A DNA stretch of 64,000 bases from Desulfosporosinus sp. Sb-LF (lineage in GTDB: Bacteria; Bacillota; Desulfitobacteriia; Desulfitobacteriales; Desulfitobacteriaceae), in contig NZ_SPQR01000005.1 of the NCBI RefSeq assembly GCF_004766055.1, forward strand, positions 248,001 to 312,000, written 5' to 3'. Position numbers and translations under genes: made by a program. Positions 1 through 8,761 of this stretch are shown here, piece after piece; positions within the stretch are counted from its first letter, which is position 1; every line of letters starts with the position of its first letter. The notes beneath the pieces are model-generated. The model was not told the DNA's origin. It searched no databases and was given only the letters and a program-made list of their open reading frames with translations.

Positions 1-239
1 TAAACGGCCTCAGTTCTCCCTTAATCTCACATAGATTGAAGTCAAAATATATCCACGAAAAACGTTTTTCAAGGTTTGATTTATGCATTAATTCTTAAGG
101 AATGTCTGTTAATCTGGTTTAAACTCAATGTATTCTCTCTTAGTAATTTTTGGAGTAATGTCCAATAACATCTTGTTGAACACATAGTTAATACACAGTA
201 AGGTAATATAGGAAACCACATTTTAAAGGAGCGTATATA

Positions 240-674
240 ATGTTACTCATTAAGAAAATTGCTATTACAACGACACTCATAGTTGGACTATCCGCAGGAG
301 TAGTACTCGCTGACGATCCAAGTTTTGTTAATGCTTTAGTTCAAAGCCTTACAGCAAAGATTACAGCATTGGTCACTCCAAATGTTCAATCGGCCACGGG
401 GTCTTTGAATGACACTAGCAATCAATCCGAGCAGGACATCCAAAATTATAACAATCAATACATGCAAGACGTGACAAGTATTCTTTCTCAATTCACATCC
501 AATTATGCTACTCAAAAGCAAAACGACCTGAAAGGTCAAGTTCAGACTTACAAGGCACAGATGGATGCACAAAAACAGCAATTGATCCAAAACGCCGAGA
601 ATAGCATTCAGCAACAAATTGATACTCAATATAATAATAATAAAAATAAAATTCTGAACGACTTGTCCAAATAA
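240..674 (+). CDS. Small secreted coiled-coil protein, unknown function
   Basis: I do not recognise the family of this 144-residue protein. Residues 1-24 form a classical Sec signal peptide: two lysines at 5-6, a hydrophobic core, and a V-L-A cleavage site before Asp-Asp. The mature part has no cysteine and no membrane segment. It is rich in Gln, Asn, Lys and Ser, and residues about 60-144 look like a long helical, probably coiled-coil segment with repeated Gln-Lys/Gln-Asn patches. The start is an ATG preceded by AAAGGAG at a good distance. A perfect terminator follows, so the gene is probably transcribed alone. It probably acts outside the membrane as an assembly or surface protein, but this is inference from composition only. 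Confidence 0.75.
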   Translation: MLLIKKIAITTTLIVGLSAGVVLADDPSFVNALVQSLTAKITALVTPNVQSATGSLNDTSNQSEQDIQNYNNQYMQDVTSILSQFTSNYATQKQNDLKGQVQTYKAQMDAQKQQLIQNAENSIQQQIDTQYNNNKNKILNDLSK

Positions 675-694
675 TAAGTAAAAGTCTATATACG

Positions 695-742
695 GATTTT
701 AGCCCATTCCTGTTGGGACCAGGAATGGGCTAAAATCTTTTT
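695..742 (+). terminator. Rho-independent terminator of the secreted protein gene
   Basis: An 18-bp perfect inverted repeat (695-712 with 720-737) with a 7-nt loop is followed by five T. It lies 20 nt after the stop codon of the secreted coiled-coil gene. This is one of the strongest hairpins in the window. Confidence 0.9.
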
Positions 743-1063
743 ACAGAGGTCTTTCCAAGATCGAGCTGGTAGTGGCCGGGAACCGCGTAGACAATTTGGG
801 GAAGCTTGTAAATGGGGACAGTTGTCTCCAAATTGAACTTAAAGACAAACGCTAAAAACCGCATGAAGTAAGGATTCTGACCATCGGTTCCGGTAGAACA
901 CAATAATTGCGGTGTCTGTGTTTATCTTGGAAATACTCTGAAACATAAATCGTCCCAAATATTGCCATATCCGAGTCCCTTAAGCTAAACTATGTAGTAT
1001 AAATACATAACAAATCAACATCAGCACATAATAACACTCATTACCTGAAGAGGAGATGAGCTA

Positions 1064-1159
1064 ATGAAACGAACAAATAGGCTCAAAAATCAGCTGAGTC
1101 GCCGGTCAAGTACTATAGTAAACGCATTAAAAAGAATAGCTCAGTTGCCAAAGACCTAA
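1064..1159 (+). CDS. Possible 31-residue basic peptide
   Basis: An ATG preceded by GAGGAG with 8-nt spacing opens a 31-codon frame ending in TAA. The peptide is very basic (9 Lys/Arg), with a short amphipathic C-terminal half and no cysteine. The good ribosome-binding site is the only support. There is no family recognition, and short frames like this arise by chance, so this is a candidate only. Confidence 0.3.
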   Translation: MKRTNRLKNQLSRRSSTIVNALKRIAQLPKT

Positions 1160-1222
1160 ATAATTAAAAAACTCAAGTAGTTCTGCAAATTTAGGACTTT
1201 ACAAAATGGTTAATAAATACGC

Positions 1223-1253
1223 AAAAAGGCCCGGCAAATAGCCCGAGGCCTTT
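1223..1253 (-). terminator. Probable terminator of the GntR regulator gene
   Basis: Arms AAAGGCCCGG (1225-1234) and CCGAGGCCTTT (1243-1253) pair with one bulge. On the minus strand the hairpin is followed by five U (complement of 1223-1227). It lies 130 nt beyond the stop of the regulator gene and would close the LUD operon. Confidence 0.6.
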
Positions 1254-1382
1254 GTTAATGCGCTTTACGCAAGTCGACTGTAGTAATATTGGCTGTACCT
1301 TTAGACCAATTCGAAAAGCGTTTTTGCGTGCGCGAATCAAAGAACTACTTAAAAATTATCATAAGGACTGTAATTGAGCAGC

Positions 1383-2081
1383 CTAGTAGCCCTCGCCCCT
1401 TGACCCTTCTAAATGCTTTTTCATAAGAATCCTTGCTTGTTCTGAGTTGTGATTCACAATAGCATCATATATGGAGATATGCTCTTGAATCGTGCATAGT
1501 CCCCCGATATCATGGCTAAAACGGAGTGTTCCAACTTTCTTAATGAGTTCTAAAATATGGACTACAAACGTTTGTAGCAGTCGATTCATCATCGAATTGT
1601 GAGAAGCTTGAGTCACCAAAAAGTGAAAACGCATATCCGCTTTAGCATAAGCATCCAGATTGTCTAAATTAGAATTCATCTCACGAAGGGCCTGGGAAAT
1701 TCGCTGCAAGTCTTCTTCTGAGGCACGTAACGCGGCTAAACCCGCACATTCAACTTCAAGGGTAATCCGGGTCTCCCAAAGTTCCTCTATTCTTGTTGGC
1801 TCGACCGATAAAGCTAGTGCCAAAGGGCTGATTACTTCATTTAGCTGAGCATCGCGGATGAACGTACCATCTCCCGGCTTGATTTCAACCCATCCTAAGA
1901 ATTCCATGGTTCTTAAGGCCTCACGCAACGTTGTTCGGCTAACCCCTAACTCGCCTGCCATTTCACGTTCACCCATCAGTCGATCACCAGGACGGAGCTT
2001 TTCTTCAATTATCAAGTGTTTGATTTGTTTTAAAACTTCTTGATACGTGCGTTGAGGTTTCGTAATTTTTTCAAACTGCAT
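1383..2081 (-). CDS. GntR/FadR-family transcriptional regulator (LutR/LldR-like)
   Basis: This is a 232-residue DNA-binding repressor or activator of the FadR subfamily. Residues about 10-75 are the winged helix, with the recognition helix in LGVSRTTLREAL. Residues about 95-220 form the all-helical FCD ligand-binding domain, with Asp/His metal-site residues (the DMRFHFLVT region and later His residues). It sits last in a same-strand run behind two LUD-domain oxidase genes with only 26 nt between stop and start. This is the usual position of LutR/LldR-type sensors that respond to lactate or another 2-hydroxyacid. A TGGT-N3-ACCG palindrome in front of the first oxidase gene is its most likely operator. 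The ligand is inferred from context. Confidence 0.88.
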   Translation of the reverse strand: MQFEKITKPQRTYQEVLKQIKHLIIEEKLRPGDRLMGEREMAGELGVSRTTLREALRTMEFLGWVEIKPGDGTFIRDAQLNEVISPLALALSVEPTRIEELWETRITLEVECAGLAALRASEEDLQRISQALREMNSNLDNLDAYAKADMRFHFLVTQASHNSMMNRLLQTFVVHILELIKKVGTLRFSHDIGGLCTIQEHISIYDAIVNHNSEQARILMKKHLEGSRGEGY

Positions 2082-2107
2082 TGGAACCCCCCCGTAAGTG
2101 CGTCGAG

Positions 2108-3121
2108 CTAAACTTGTATACCCGTAGGACAGTTCTTATTACATAATGTGCAATCTCCACAATCCTCATTGGCTTGTTTGGATCCCTCTAAGAAAGTCGC
2201 TAAGACTTTTGCCCTTTTCCCGGTATAATAATAGCCCCGCTCCAATCCTTCTTTGAGATAGTTTGGACAATCAACCAAACAGCCTCCGCAGTGCAGGCAT
2301 TTTAACGAATCCCACTGCTGATTTTCGGCCGCTGTCAAACGTCCATTATCGAGCAAAATAACATACACTTCTTTGGGGCCATGCATACCTTGGACCATCC
2401 TGAACTCGATATCAGCCGTTCTGCTAGGTCCATTGATAAAGGAAATATAATTCAGGAGATCTCTTCCCATGCCATAGACACTGATCGCTCGACAAACGGC
2501 CAAAGCATCTTCTAGTGAGGGAACGATTTTATCGATTCCTGCCACCACGATATGGTTATACGGAAGATTCGATGTGAACCGGACATTTCCCTCACTTTCT
2601 AACAGGGTAATGGTTCCATTTTGTTCAACAATAGCCTCAGCGCCGGTTATTCCATACTCCATATGGGCTACTCGTTCCTTGATCTCTTCCTTAATCTGAG
2701 CTACCTGTTCCTTGTTGGAGATTGGCGTATTAATACTGGCAATCCAAGGGTGCACGTCAACCTTTGTCCCTGCAATTCTTTCCCCTAGATCCGTATCAAG
2801 CATTTCAACCCTATTTGATTTCAAAGACTCCCTAAGAGCAATTTCGGTGAAAACAGAGTTTTTACTCATCGCTACGCTCTTATTACCCGCTAGAATCTTT
2901 AAAACTTGCTCCTGAGCTTCCGTAGCATCCTTGGCAAAAATCACATGACACCCTTTACTTTTGAGAGAAGCAACTGCCTTTTCAACTGATGCTTTGAGAT
3001 TCGTTGCTACTTTACTTTTGATGTCCTGTACTTGGCTAGCAAGATTAGGATACTCTTGAAGAAGCGTATCACGGCGAGTACTAATTTTCTTTAAGATAGT
3101 TTGAGCTTTCGTACTACTCAT
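2108..3121 (-). CDS. LUD-domain iron-sulfur protein (LutB/LutC-like)
   Basis: This 337-residue protein has a LUD (lactate-utilisation, DUF162) domain over about residues 40-250, with the typical GITGAEAIVEQNGTI and PSLEDALAV segments. Two C-terminal Cys clusters follow (CLHCGGCLVDC and CGDCTLCNKNC), likely for two [4Fe-4S] centres. It lacks the CCG domains found in LutA. The first ATG, at 3130, has its Shine-Dalgarno immediately adjacent. The ATG at 3121, nine bases past GGAGGAG, is the better start. It lies 5 nt behind the larger LUD protein and is surely co-transcribed with it. It probably forms an electron-transferring complex with that protein in cytosolic 2-hydroxyacid oxidation. The exact substrate is not shown by sequence. 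Confidence 0.85.
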   Translation of the reverse strand: MSSTKAQTILKKISTRRDTLLQEYPNLASQVQDIKSKVATNLKASVEKAVASLKSKGCHVIFAKDATEAQEQVLKILAGNKSVAMSKNSVFTEIALRESLKSNRVEMLDTDLGERIAGTKVDVHPWIASINTPISNKEQVAQIKEEIKERVAHMEYGITGAEAIVEQNGTITLLESEGNVRFTSNLPYNHIVVAGIDKIVPSLEDALAVCRAISVYGMGRDLLNYISFINGPSRTADIEFRMVQGMHGPKEVYVILLDNGRLTAAENQQWDSLKCLHCGGCLVDCPNYLKEGLERGYYYTGKRAKVLATFLEGSKQANEDCGDCTLCNKNCPTGIQV

Positions 3122-3126
3122 TCGTC

Positions 3127-5289
3127 TCATCTCCTCCCATAGGCTCGGCTTAGAATCTGAACCACGTGAGAAACTTTTTGTTTCATTTGGTGCTGAGCAA
3201 TCCCATCACGGAAATGCACCATGCATCCAGGACAACTCGTTGCTAGAGTGGTGGCCTCGGTATCGGCAACGTTCTTCAATTTTCCTTCGTTAATCCGTTG
3301 TGAGAGTTCATAGAAGCTCAAGCTAAACGATCCACCAAATCCACAACACGCATCAGCATCCGTCATTTCCACATAATTCATTCCTGGGATCTTTCTCATA
3401 ATTTCCCGCGGCTCCTTTTTCACGCCCATACTTCGAGCGAGATGACAAGGATCATGATAAGTTACCGTTTCAGTGACTATTTGCTTCGGAAGCTTTAGTT
3501 CAATATCTTGAACAAGAAATTCATTAATATCTTTAACCTTCAATGCAAGTTTTTCAACCTTTTCTCGAAGCTCAGGAGACTCCCCTGCAAACAGCTTAGG
3601 ATACTCTTCTTTGAACGCCACGGCACAACTTGGGCATACAAAAACCAAAGCATCGATGTCAAACGAACTATAACTCTCGATGTTCTTTAGAGCCATGGCT
3701 TTGGCATGAGCTAGGTCTCCGCTGACAATACTAGGGATCCCACAGCAAACATCCTCTTTGGCGAGTTTAACCTCAACGTTATTTTCTCCTAAGACATGAA
3801 GAAGTGCTTCTCCAAGATCTGTCTCAGTGTAATTCACGACGCACCCAGGATAAAAACCAACTTTTTTAATCGGCTTAGCAATTGTCTTAGGTTTGGCGAT
3901 TTTCGTAAAGGACTTACCAGAGAAGCGGGGTATTACACGTTCTTGCGGCAACCCGAAGGAATTAAACGTCAAACGGGAAGTCATCCCTTTATCCGATTCC
4001 TTTAAGGCCAGTTTCCCAAAGGTTGTTGCGAGCTTACTGACTGTTGGTAGTGTCTGGGGTTTGGTAAGCATGGAAAAAATCAAATCCTTCTTCCAACCGA
4101 CCCCTTCTTTTGCCACGGCATCTTGCCGAAGCTTCCATAACATACCGGGTGTCGCCATCTGTACTGGGCAGGCAGTTTGACACTTCTGACATCCGATACA
4201 GAGAGATAGGCCATTTTCTTCAGACTTTTCTAGGTCGCCATGAAAGGCAGCAAAGACTAAGCCACGTCCCCCAAGATACTTATAGCCGTATTTACCACCG
4301 ACCTCCGCATAGACTGGACAGAAGTTCAAGCAGCTTCCGCAGTTGATACAGTAAAGGGATTCTTGAAATCCTGCATCGATCGCTTCCTTACGGCCATGTT
4401 TTAATAAAACGATGTGCATTTCTTTAGGGCCTTGACCGTGTGAGTATTCCTCAAGATCAGGATCAAGGGATTCGCTTACGCCTGAAATCACCGAGACATA
4501 GGTCCCGATATCCTGACCCACTCCGTAGACTGCCGCCGCTCTCACAACTTGCATGGCATCTTCAAGGGTCGGAACGATTTTCTCTACACCTGCAATGACG
4601 ATATGAACTTTAGGCATCATCGAAACCGCACGAATGTTCCCTTCGTTCTCAGTTACGAAGATACTTCCTGTATCCGCTGCAATCGCATTTGCTCCCGAGA
4701 TCCCTACATCTGCTTTAACCAAAAAATCACGAAGTCCCTTGCGGGCAGATACGACCAAGGCTTCGGGAGTGCACTCTAACGTTGTTCCAGCCTCTTCAGA
4801 AAAAAGCTCGGTGATTGTTTCGATAGGAATATGGATAGCTGGAGCCAGTGAGTGACTTGCTTCACATTTTGCAAGCTGATTAATTCGATCTCCGAGATCA
4901 GTTTCTACGACCGTGACACCACGATCCTCGAGGTAATGTGAAATATTGATTTCTTTACCCGCATTTGACTTGGACTTAACGACCAAGCCCTCCTTCGGTA
5001 TGAGGCTCGCAATATAGCTCTGAGCTTCCTCAGTCGTTTCAGCAAGATAGATTTTACAGCCCTTTCCTTCTAACGATCGTTGAGCTTTGGCAATTACTTC
5101 ATCAAGATGATCCAAGCTATATTCTTTGATTTTGCGCAAACGATTGGAAAGATCGGGGTAATTGGGAACCATGTTTAGCATCGCGGGGCGAATCGCATCA
5201 AAAGCGCGAAATCTCCCTTTCCGCGATTCCATATCACGAAGCCCTTCAGTGACCTTACTTTTTACGAGTTTATAGGTGTGACTTCCCAT
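3127..5289 (-). CDS. LutB-LutA fusion: LUD, 4Fe-4S and CCG-domain oxidoreductase
   Basis: A 720-residue fusion joins two proteins that are separate in the Bacillus LutABC system. The N-terminal ~300 residues are a LUD domain (VGISGANAIAADTGSI, PTLEDAMQV). Two ferredoxin-like Cys motifs follow (CINCGSCLNFC and CIGCQKCQTAC). The C-terminal third holds two cysteine-rich CCG repeats (PGCVVNY ... CCGIPS and HDPCHLA ... CCGFGG), as in LutA, GlcF and heterodisulfide reductase subunit B. The family oxidises L-lactate or related 2-hydroxyacids in the cytosol. The start ATG has GAGGGGAG ten bases upstream. It is first in an operon with the second LUD protein and the GntR regulator. No lactate permease or FAD-type dehydrogenase is nearby, so the substrate is open. 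Confidence 0.88.
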   Translation of the reverse strand: MGSHTYKLVKSKVTEGLRDMESRKGRFRAFDAIRPAMLNMVPNYPDLSNRLRKIKEYSLDHLDEVIAKAQRSLEGKGCKIYLAETTEEAQSYIASLIPKEGLVVKSKSNAGKEINISHYLEDRGVTVVETDLGDRINQLAKCEASHSLAPAIHIPIETITELFSEEAGTTLECTPEALVVSARKGLRDFLVKADVGISGANAIAADTGSIFVTENEGNIRAVSMMPKVHIVIAGVEKIVPTLEDAMQVVRAAAVYGVGQDIGTYVSVISGVSESLDPDLEEYSHGQGPKEMHIVLLKHGRKEAIDAGFQESLYCINCGSCLNFCPVYAEVGGKYGYKYLGGRGLVFAAFHGDLEKSEENGLSLCIGCQKCQTACPVQMATPGMLWKLRQDAVAKEGVGWKKDLIFSMLTKPQTLPTVSKLATTFGKLALKESDKGMTSRLTFNSFGLPQERVIPRFSGKSFTKIAKPKTIAKPIKKVGFYPGCVVNYTETDLGEALLHVLGENNVEVKLAKEDVCCGIPSIVSGDLAHAKAMALKNIESYSSFDIDALVFVCPSCAVAFKEEYPKLFAGESPELREKVEKLALKVKDINEFLVQDIELKLPKQIVTETVTYHDPCHLARSMGVKKEPREIMRKIPGMNYVEMTDADACCGFGGSFSLSFYELSQRINEGKLKNVADTEATTLATSCPGCMVHFRDGIAQHQMKQKVSHVVQILSRAYGRR

Positions 5290-5315
5290 GGTTTAACGTC
5301 TCCCCTCTTCGGTTT

Positions 5316-5330
5316 ACTGGTTGGACCGGT
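5316..5330. promoter_or_regulatory. Candidate operator for the GntR regulator
   Basis: ACTGGT-TGG-ACCGGT is an imperfect palindrome containing TGGT-N3-ACCG. It is close to the TGGT-N3-ACCA type bound by FadR-subfamily regulators such as LldR. It lies 27 nt upstream of the LutB-LutA start. Assignment to the neighbouring regulator is inference. Confidence 0.45.
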
Positions 5331-5339
5331 TTGAATAAT

Positions 5340-5394
5340 AAAAAACCCTTCGTAGGGAATAATCCCCACGCCTATAGCCCAAGGGGGGGATTAT
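5340..5394 (-). terminator. Terminator region between liv and LUD operons
   Basis: On the minus strand a 9-bp stem (5386-5394 with 5359-5367) is followed by a small CCCT-loop-AGGG hairpin and a run of U. It lies just after the livF stop and probably ends the transporter transcript. Confidence 0.55.
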
Positions 5395-5433
5395 CGAATA
5401 ATGGATAAGTCCGTCCTGACAAATACGTTAAGA

Positions 5434-6150
5434 TTAGGTATTTGCCTTCGCTCCGCCTAGATAAGCTTCCATGACACGAGGATTTTTGGCAACCTCTTCG
5501 GCCTTACCATATAGGACGATCTTCCCTGTTTCGAGAACATAGGCATAGTGCGCTATCTTTAAGGCCTGACGTACATTTTGCTCAACAAGGAGAATTGTCG
5601 TACCTTCCTTGTTGATCTCTTGAATAACCCTGAAGATATCTGCAACAACCAGAGGGGCTAAGCCCATGGAAGGTTCATCAAGCAAGAGAAGCTTAGGTCT
5701 AGCCATCAGTGCACGGCCGATTGCCAGCATTTGTTGCTGTCCTCCAGAAAGTGTTCCTCCCAATTGTTGCTTACGTTCCTCTAAGATCGGAAAACGTTTA
5801 AAAACCTTCTCTAAATCCGCCTGAACTTCTTTGTCATTTCTCTGATAGGCTCCCATTTCCAAATTCTCAAGGACCGTCATTCCCGCTAAAATATTCCGAC
5901 CCTCTGGGACCAGAGACATCCCTAAGTTTACAATTTTGTGAGGGGCCAAACCCTGAATCTCATGGCCTAGGAGCTTAATTTGCCCAGACAGAGGTTTGAG
6001 AAGCCCAACAAGAGATTTCATCGTGGTTGTTTTACCGGCTCCGTTCGCCCCGATGAGGGAAACAATCGAGCCTTCGGGCACGCTGAGGTCAATCCCTTTG
6101 ATTGCTTTAATACTACCATAACTCGTTGACAAACCGCTGATGTTCAGCAT
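5434..6150 (-). CDS. livF: Branched-chain amino-acid ABC transporter ATPase LivF
   Basis: This is a 238-residue cytoplasmic ATPase of the LivF type. Visible motifs are Walker A GANGAGKTT (about residues 34-42), the LSGGQQQ signature, Walker B LLLLDEP and the switch histidine region (LLVEQNV, as usual for LivF). It pairs with LivG to drive import of branched-chain amino acids or related amides and acids through LivH-LivM. It is last in the livJHMGF order and starts 2 nt after livG ends. LivF-family importers also move urea or short amides, so the substrate is inferred only. Confidence 0.95.
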   Translation of the reverse strand: MLNISGLSTSYGSIKAIKGIDLSVPEGSIVSLIGANGAGKTTTMKSLVGLLKPLSGQIKLLGHEIQGLAPHKIVNLGMSLVPEGRNILAGMTVLENLEMGAYQRNDKEVQADLEKVFKRFPILEERKQQLGGTLSGGQQQMLAIGRALMARPKLLLLDEPSMGLAPLVVADIFRVIQEINKEGTTILLVEQNVRQALKIAHYAYVLETGKIVLYGKAEEVAKNPRVMEAYLGGAKANT

Positions 6151-6152
6151 CT

Positions 6153-6914
6153 CTACGCCTCCTCCCGACCCAAATACGCTTCAATGACCAATGGGTTTTG
6201 CTGAATCTCGGCCGGAGTACCTTCAGCAATCTTTTGTCCGAAATTAATGACCACGAGTCGGTCACAGACGTTCATGACAAGGTTCATATCATGTTCAATT
6301 AATATCACGGTTTTCCCCATTGTTTGTATCTTCTTAATCAAAAGACGCAAGTCTTCGGTTTCATTCTCATTCATCCCTGCCGCGGGTTCATCGAGAAGAA
6401 TCAACTCAGGTTCTGTTGCAAGCGCCCTGGCAATTTCTAATCGTCGTTGCTGCCCATAGGGAAGCGACCCTGCTGGAGAATCCGTGTCATTTTCAATGCC
6501 GACTAATTTAAGGAGAGCCTGAGCTCGTTCTCTGGTCCTATTCTCTTCCTTGCGCTGAGCGGGAGTGCGCCATAACCCTTTCCACACTCCGGCTTTCGTT
6601 CGACAATGTGCCCCAACCATAACATTGTCCAACGGACTCATATGGCCAAACAGACGGATATTTTGGAAGGTCCTAGCTAAGCCTAACGCCGTAACCTTAT
6701 ATGGGCGTATTCCTAACAAACTCTTACCTTGGTAGGTAATGCTTCCCTCAGTAGGAGGGAAAATTCCGGTGATTAGGTTAAAGAGTGTCGTCTTTCCAGC
6801 ACCATTTGGGCCGATAATCCCTATAATTTCCCCGTCATTCACTTTAAAACTCACGTTACTTAAAGCAGCCAAACCGCCAAAGCTTTTTCCCACTTGATCA
6901 AGGACTAACGTCAT
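6153..6914 (-). CDS. livG: Branched-chain amino-acid ABC transporter ATPase LivG
   Basis: This 253-residue ATPase has Walker A GPNGAGKTT, the LivG-typical signature LPYGQQRRLEIARAL, Walker B LILLDEPAAGMN and the switch region LIEHDMNLV. The C-terminal LivG tail (IQQNPLVIEAYLG) is present and complete. Its ATG overlaps the livM stop by 4 nt (ATGA), which indicates translational coupling. It forms the heterodimeric motor with LivF on the inner face of the membrane. Confidence 0.96.
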   Translation of the reverse strand: MTLVLDQVGKSFGGLAALSNVSFKVNDGEIIGIIGPNGAGKTTLFNLITGIFPPTEGSITYQGKSLLGIRPYKVTALGLARTFQNIRLFGHMSPLDNVMVGAHCRTKAGVWKGLWRTPAQRKEENRTRERAQALLKLVGIENDTDSPAGSLPYGQQRRLEIARALATEPELILLDEPAAGMNENETEDLRLLIKKIQTMGKTVILIEHDMNLVMNVCDRLVVINFGQKIAEGTPAEIQQNPLVIEAYLGREEA

Positions 6915-7855
6915 TTTTTAACCCTCCTTCCGAGCTTACCTTTCCAGAAACGAACCGTCTCCTCACTAATGAGTCCTTGAGGCCGAAAGGCCATCATAGC
7001 CACCATTAGCGCCCCGTAAATCATAAGACGGTATTCTGAAGCCGAACGCAACAGTTCAGGAAGCAAGGTTAGGAGTAATGCTCCGACGATAGGTCCTATA
7101 ATTAAGTCACTTCCACCCAAGACTGCAAACGTAAGGATTTCAACAGTACGGTTATAGGCAAAATCCTTCGGCCCGATAAAAAAGGTTAAATGGGCAGATA
7201 GACCGCCGGCAATCCCAGCGATTAAAGCCCCTAAGGCAAAGGCAAGCAGTTTATAATACGTTGTATTAATCCCCATGGCCTCAGCCGCCGCCTCATCCGC
7301 TTTAATCGCAGCAAACGCCCGACCGACTCTTGACCGGTTTAGTCTGGTACAGAAAAATACCAGAAAAGCGAGGCTGAGTATTAGAACAACTAAAACCATC
7401 AAGTTACTCGTCTGCTGAGCGGTTAATCCTCCAATTCCCTGTGAAAAACCTAAGGACGAAAATACTTTGCCAATCTTTGCCCCAAGGGTTGGTATACCAG
7501 ATATCCCCAGCGCACCGTTCGTAATTTTCAAGTTCAAAATAATGACTCGAACAACTTCTCCGAATCCAAGCGTGGCAATCGCTAGGTAAATCCCGGTGAG
7601 CCGCAATGCAGGAAATCCAATAATAATTGACATGAAACTTGCGGCAATACCACCGATTGGGATGGCCAAATAGAGGGGTAAACCTGCTTTTACAGTCAGG
7701 ATCGCACAGGTGTAGGCTCCAATGCTCATAAATCCAGCATTCCCCAGTGATAACTGCCCGGTCGATAGCGTCATGTAAATGCTCACCCCAAGGATAGCAT
7801 TCAGCAAGACAAATATAGCAATTTGAAGATAATATTGGTTCAATAAAACGTCCAT
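6911..7855 (-). CDS. livM: Branched-chain amino-acid ABC transporter permease LivM
   Basis: This 314-residue permease of the LivM/LivH family has about eight to ten hydrophobic helices. It carries the typical SLGNAGFMSIGAY segment near the N-terminus and the EAMGINTTYYKLLAFALGA coupling region that docks on the ATPase. The C-terminal MAFRPQGL motif is conserved. It starts directly after livH and overlaps livG by 4 nt. It forms the membrane channel with LivH. Confidence 0.95.
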   Translation of the reverse strand: MDVLLNQYYLQIAIFVLLNAILGVSIYMTLSTGQLSLGNAGFMSIGAYTCAILTVKAGLPLYLAIPIGGIAASFMSIIIGFPALRLTGIYLAIATLGFGEVVRVIILNLKITNGALGISGIPTLGAKIGKVFSSLGFSQGIGGLTAQQTSNLMVLVVLILSLAFLVFFCTRLNRSRVGRAFAAIKADEAAAEAMGINTTYYKLLAFALGALIAGIAGGLSAHLTFFIGPKDFAYNRTVEILTFAVLGGSDLIIGPIVGALLLTLLPELLRSASEYRLMIYGALMVAMMAFRPQGLISEETVRFWKGKLGRRVKK

Positions 7856-8743
7856 TTAGAAACGCCCTCCTTGCCGGGTCGAAGACCCAAAAAGTCCTTG
7901 AGGACGAATAAACAAAATTAGGATAATCATGCCGAAGGCTACAGCATCTCTATAGGAGGATGCGCCGTAAGCTACCGTAAATACTTCGGCGATTCCTAAA
8001 ATCAGGCCTCCCAGCATCGCTCCGGTGATATTTCCCATTCCACCAAGGATCAAAACTGCGAGCCCTTTCAAGCCCATGCTCAAGCCCATCGTCGGCTCCA
8101 CTGCATTAATAGAGAGTCCAACCAGAACTCCTGCAATTCCTCCTAATGCTGAAGCAAGTGCGACGGTGAGTAAGATAATTTTGTTCGTGTTAATACCGAG
8201 GAGGTTGGCTGTTTCGATGCTCTCAGCAGTTGTCCGGATGGCTTTGCCAACACGGGTTTTAGACAGCCAAAAACGAAGAACAAACATCAAGCCGAAGGAT
8301 ATTACAAGAATTACAATTTGGACGAGAGTAATTTGAACCGGCCCAAGTTGCATTTGGACTCCTGATAATGCTCCAGAAGGAAAAGCCTGTGACTGAGGAC
8401 CAAAGATCTTTAAAGCCAGATTTTCAAGAAAGATTGACACCCCGATTGTGCTAATTAAAGGAGCCAGATCGGAAACGGCCCGGCGTCTCAAGGGACGCAG
8501 GGCTATCATTTCCATAAGAATACCTAGCAACGCACAGGCCACCATGGCACCAGCCATGGCCACAAAGATATTTACCTTCAGATAAGTCACCAGAAACAAT
8601 CCGACGAAAGCTCCGAACATAAATATCTCTCCGTGAGCCATATTGATGATGTTTAGGACCCCCATAATGAGGGTATATCCCAAAGCGACTAATGAATACG
8701 TGCTTCCCAATGTCAAGCCATTGACCAATTGTTGCCAGAACAA
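7856..8743 (-). CDS. livH: Branched-chain amino-acid ABC transporter permease LivH
   Basis: This is a LivH-type permease of about 295 residues with multiple membrane helices. It shows NGLTLGSTYSLVALGYTLIMGV near the start (split by family-typical Gly/Ser), the NMAHGEIFMFGAF motif, the ANLLGINTNKI ATPase-docking segment and a C-terminal IRPQGLFG. A GTG at 8752 touches its own Shine-Dalgarno. A TTG at 8743 lies 8 nt past GGAG and matches family N-termini better, so I use it; the difference is three residues. It is in the operon livJ-livH-livM-livG-livF. Confidence 0.93.
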   Translation of the reverse strand: MFWQQLVNGLTLGSTYSLVALGYTLIMGVLNIINMAHGEIFMFGAFVGLFLVTYLKVNIFVAMAGAMVACALLGILMEMIALRPLRRRAVSDLAPLISTIGVSIFLENLALKIFGPQSQAFPSGALSGVQMQLGPVQITLVQIVILVISFGLMFVLRFWLSKTRVGKAIRTTAESIETANLLGINTNKIILLTVALASALGGIAGVLVGLSINAVEPTMGLSMGLKGLAVLILGGMGNITGAMLGGLILGIAEVFTVAYGASSYRDAVAFGMIILILFIRPQGLFGSSTRQGGRF

Positions 8744-8761
8744 GACCTTCACTCCTAAAGT

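Larger units (their letters stand above)
743..1382. other. 640-bp stretch with no confident gene
   Basis: Both strands are broken by stops. It contains a near-palindrome of GGGGACA and TGTCTCC arms around 814-829, a possible 31-codon reading frame at 1064-1159, and a minus-strand terminator at 1223-1253. I see no tRNA, transposase fragment or clear promoter. Confidence 0.6.

Noticed and set aside
36-239. Possible leader or gene before the first secreted protein
   Set aside because: AT-rich, no frame with a start signal, and no promoter I could place with confidence.
814-829. GGGGACA...TGTCTCC near-palindrome as an insertion-sequence end
   Set aside because: No transposase fragment, target duplication or second copy was found in the window.
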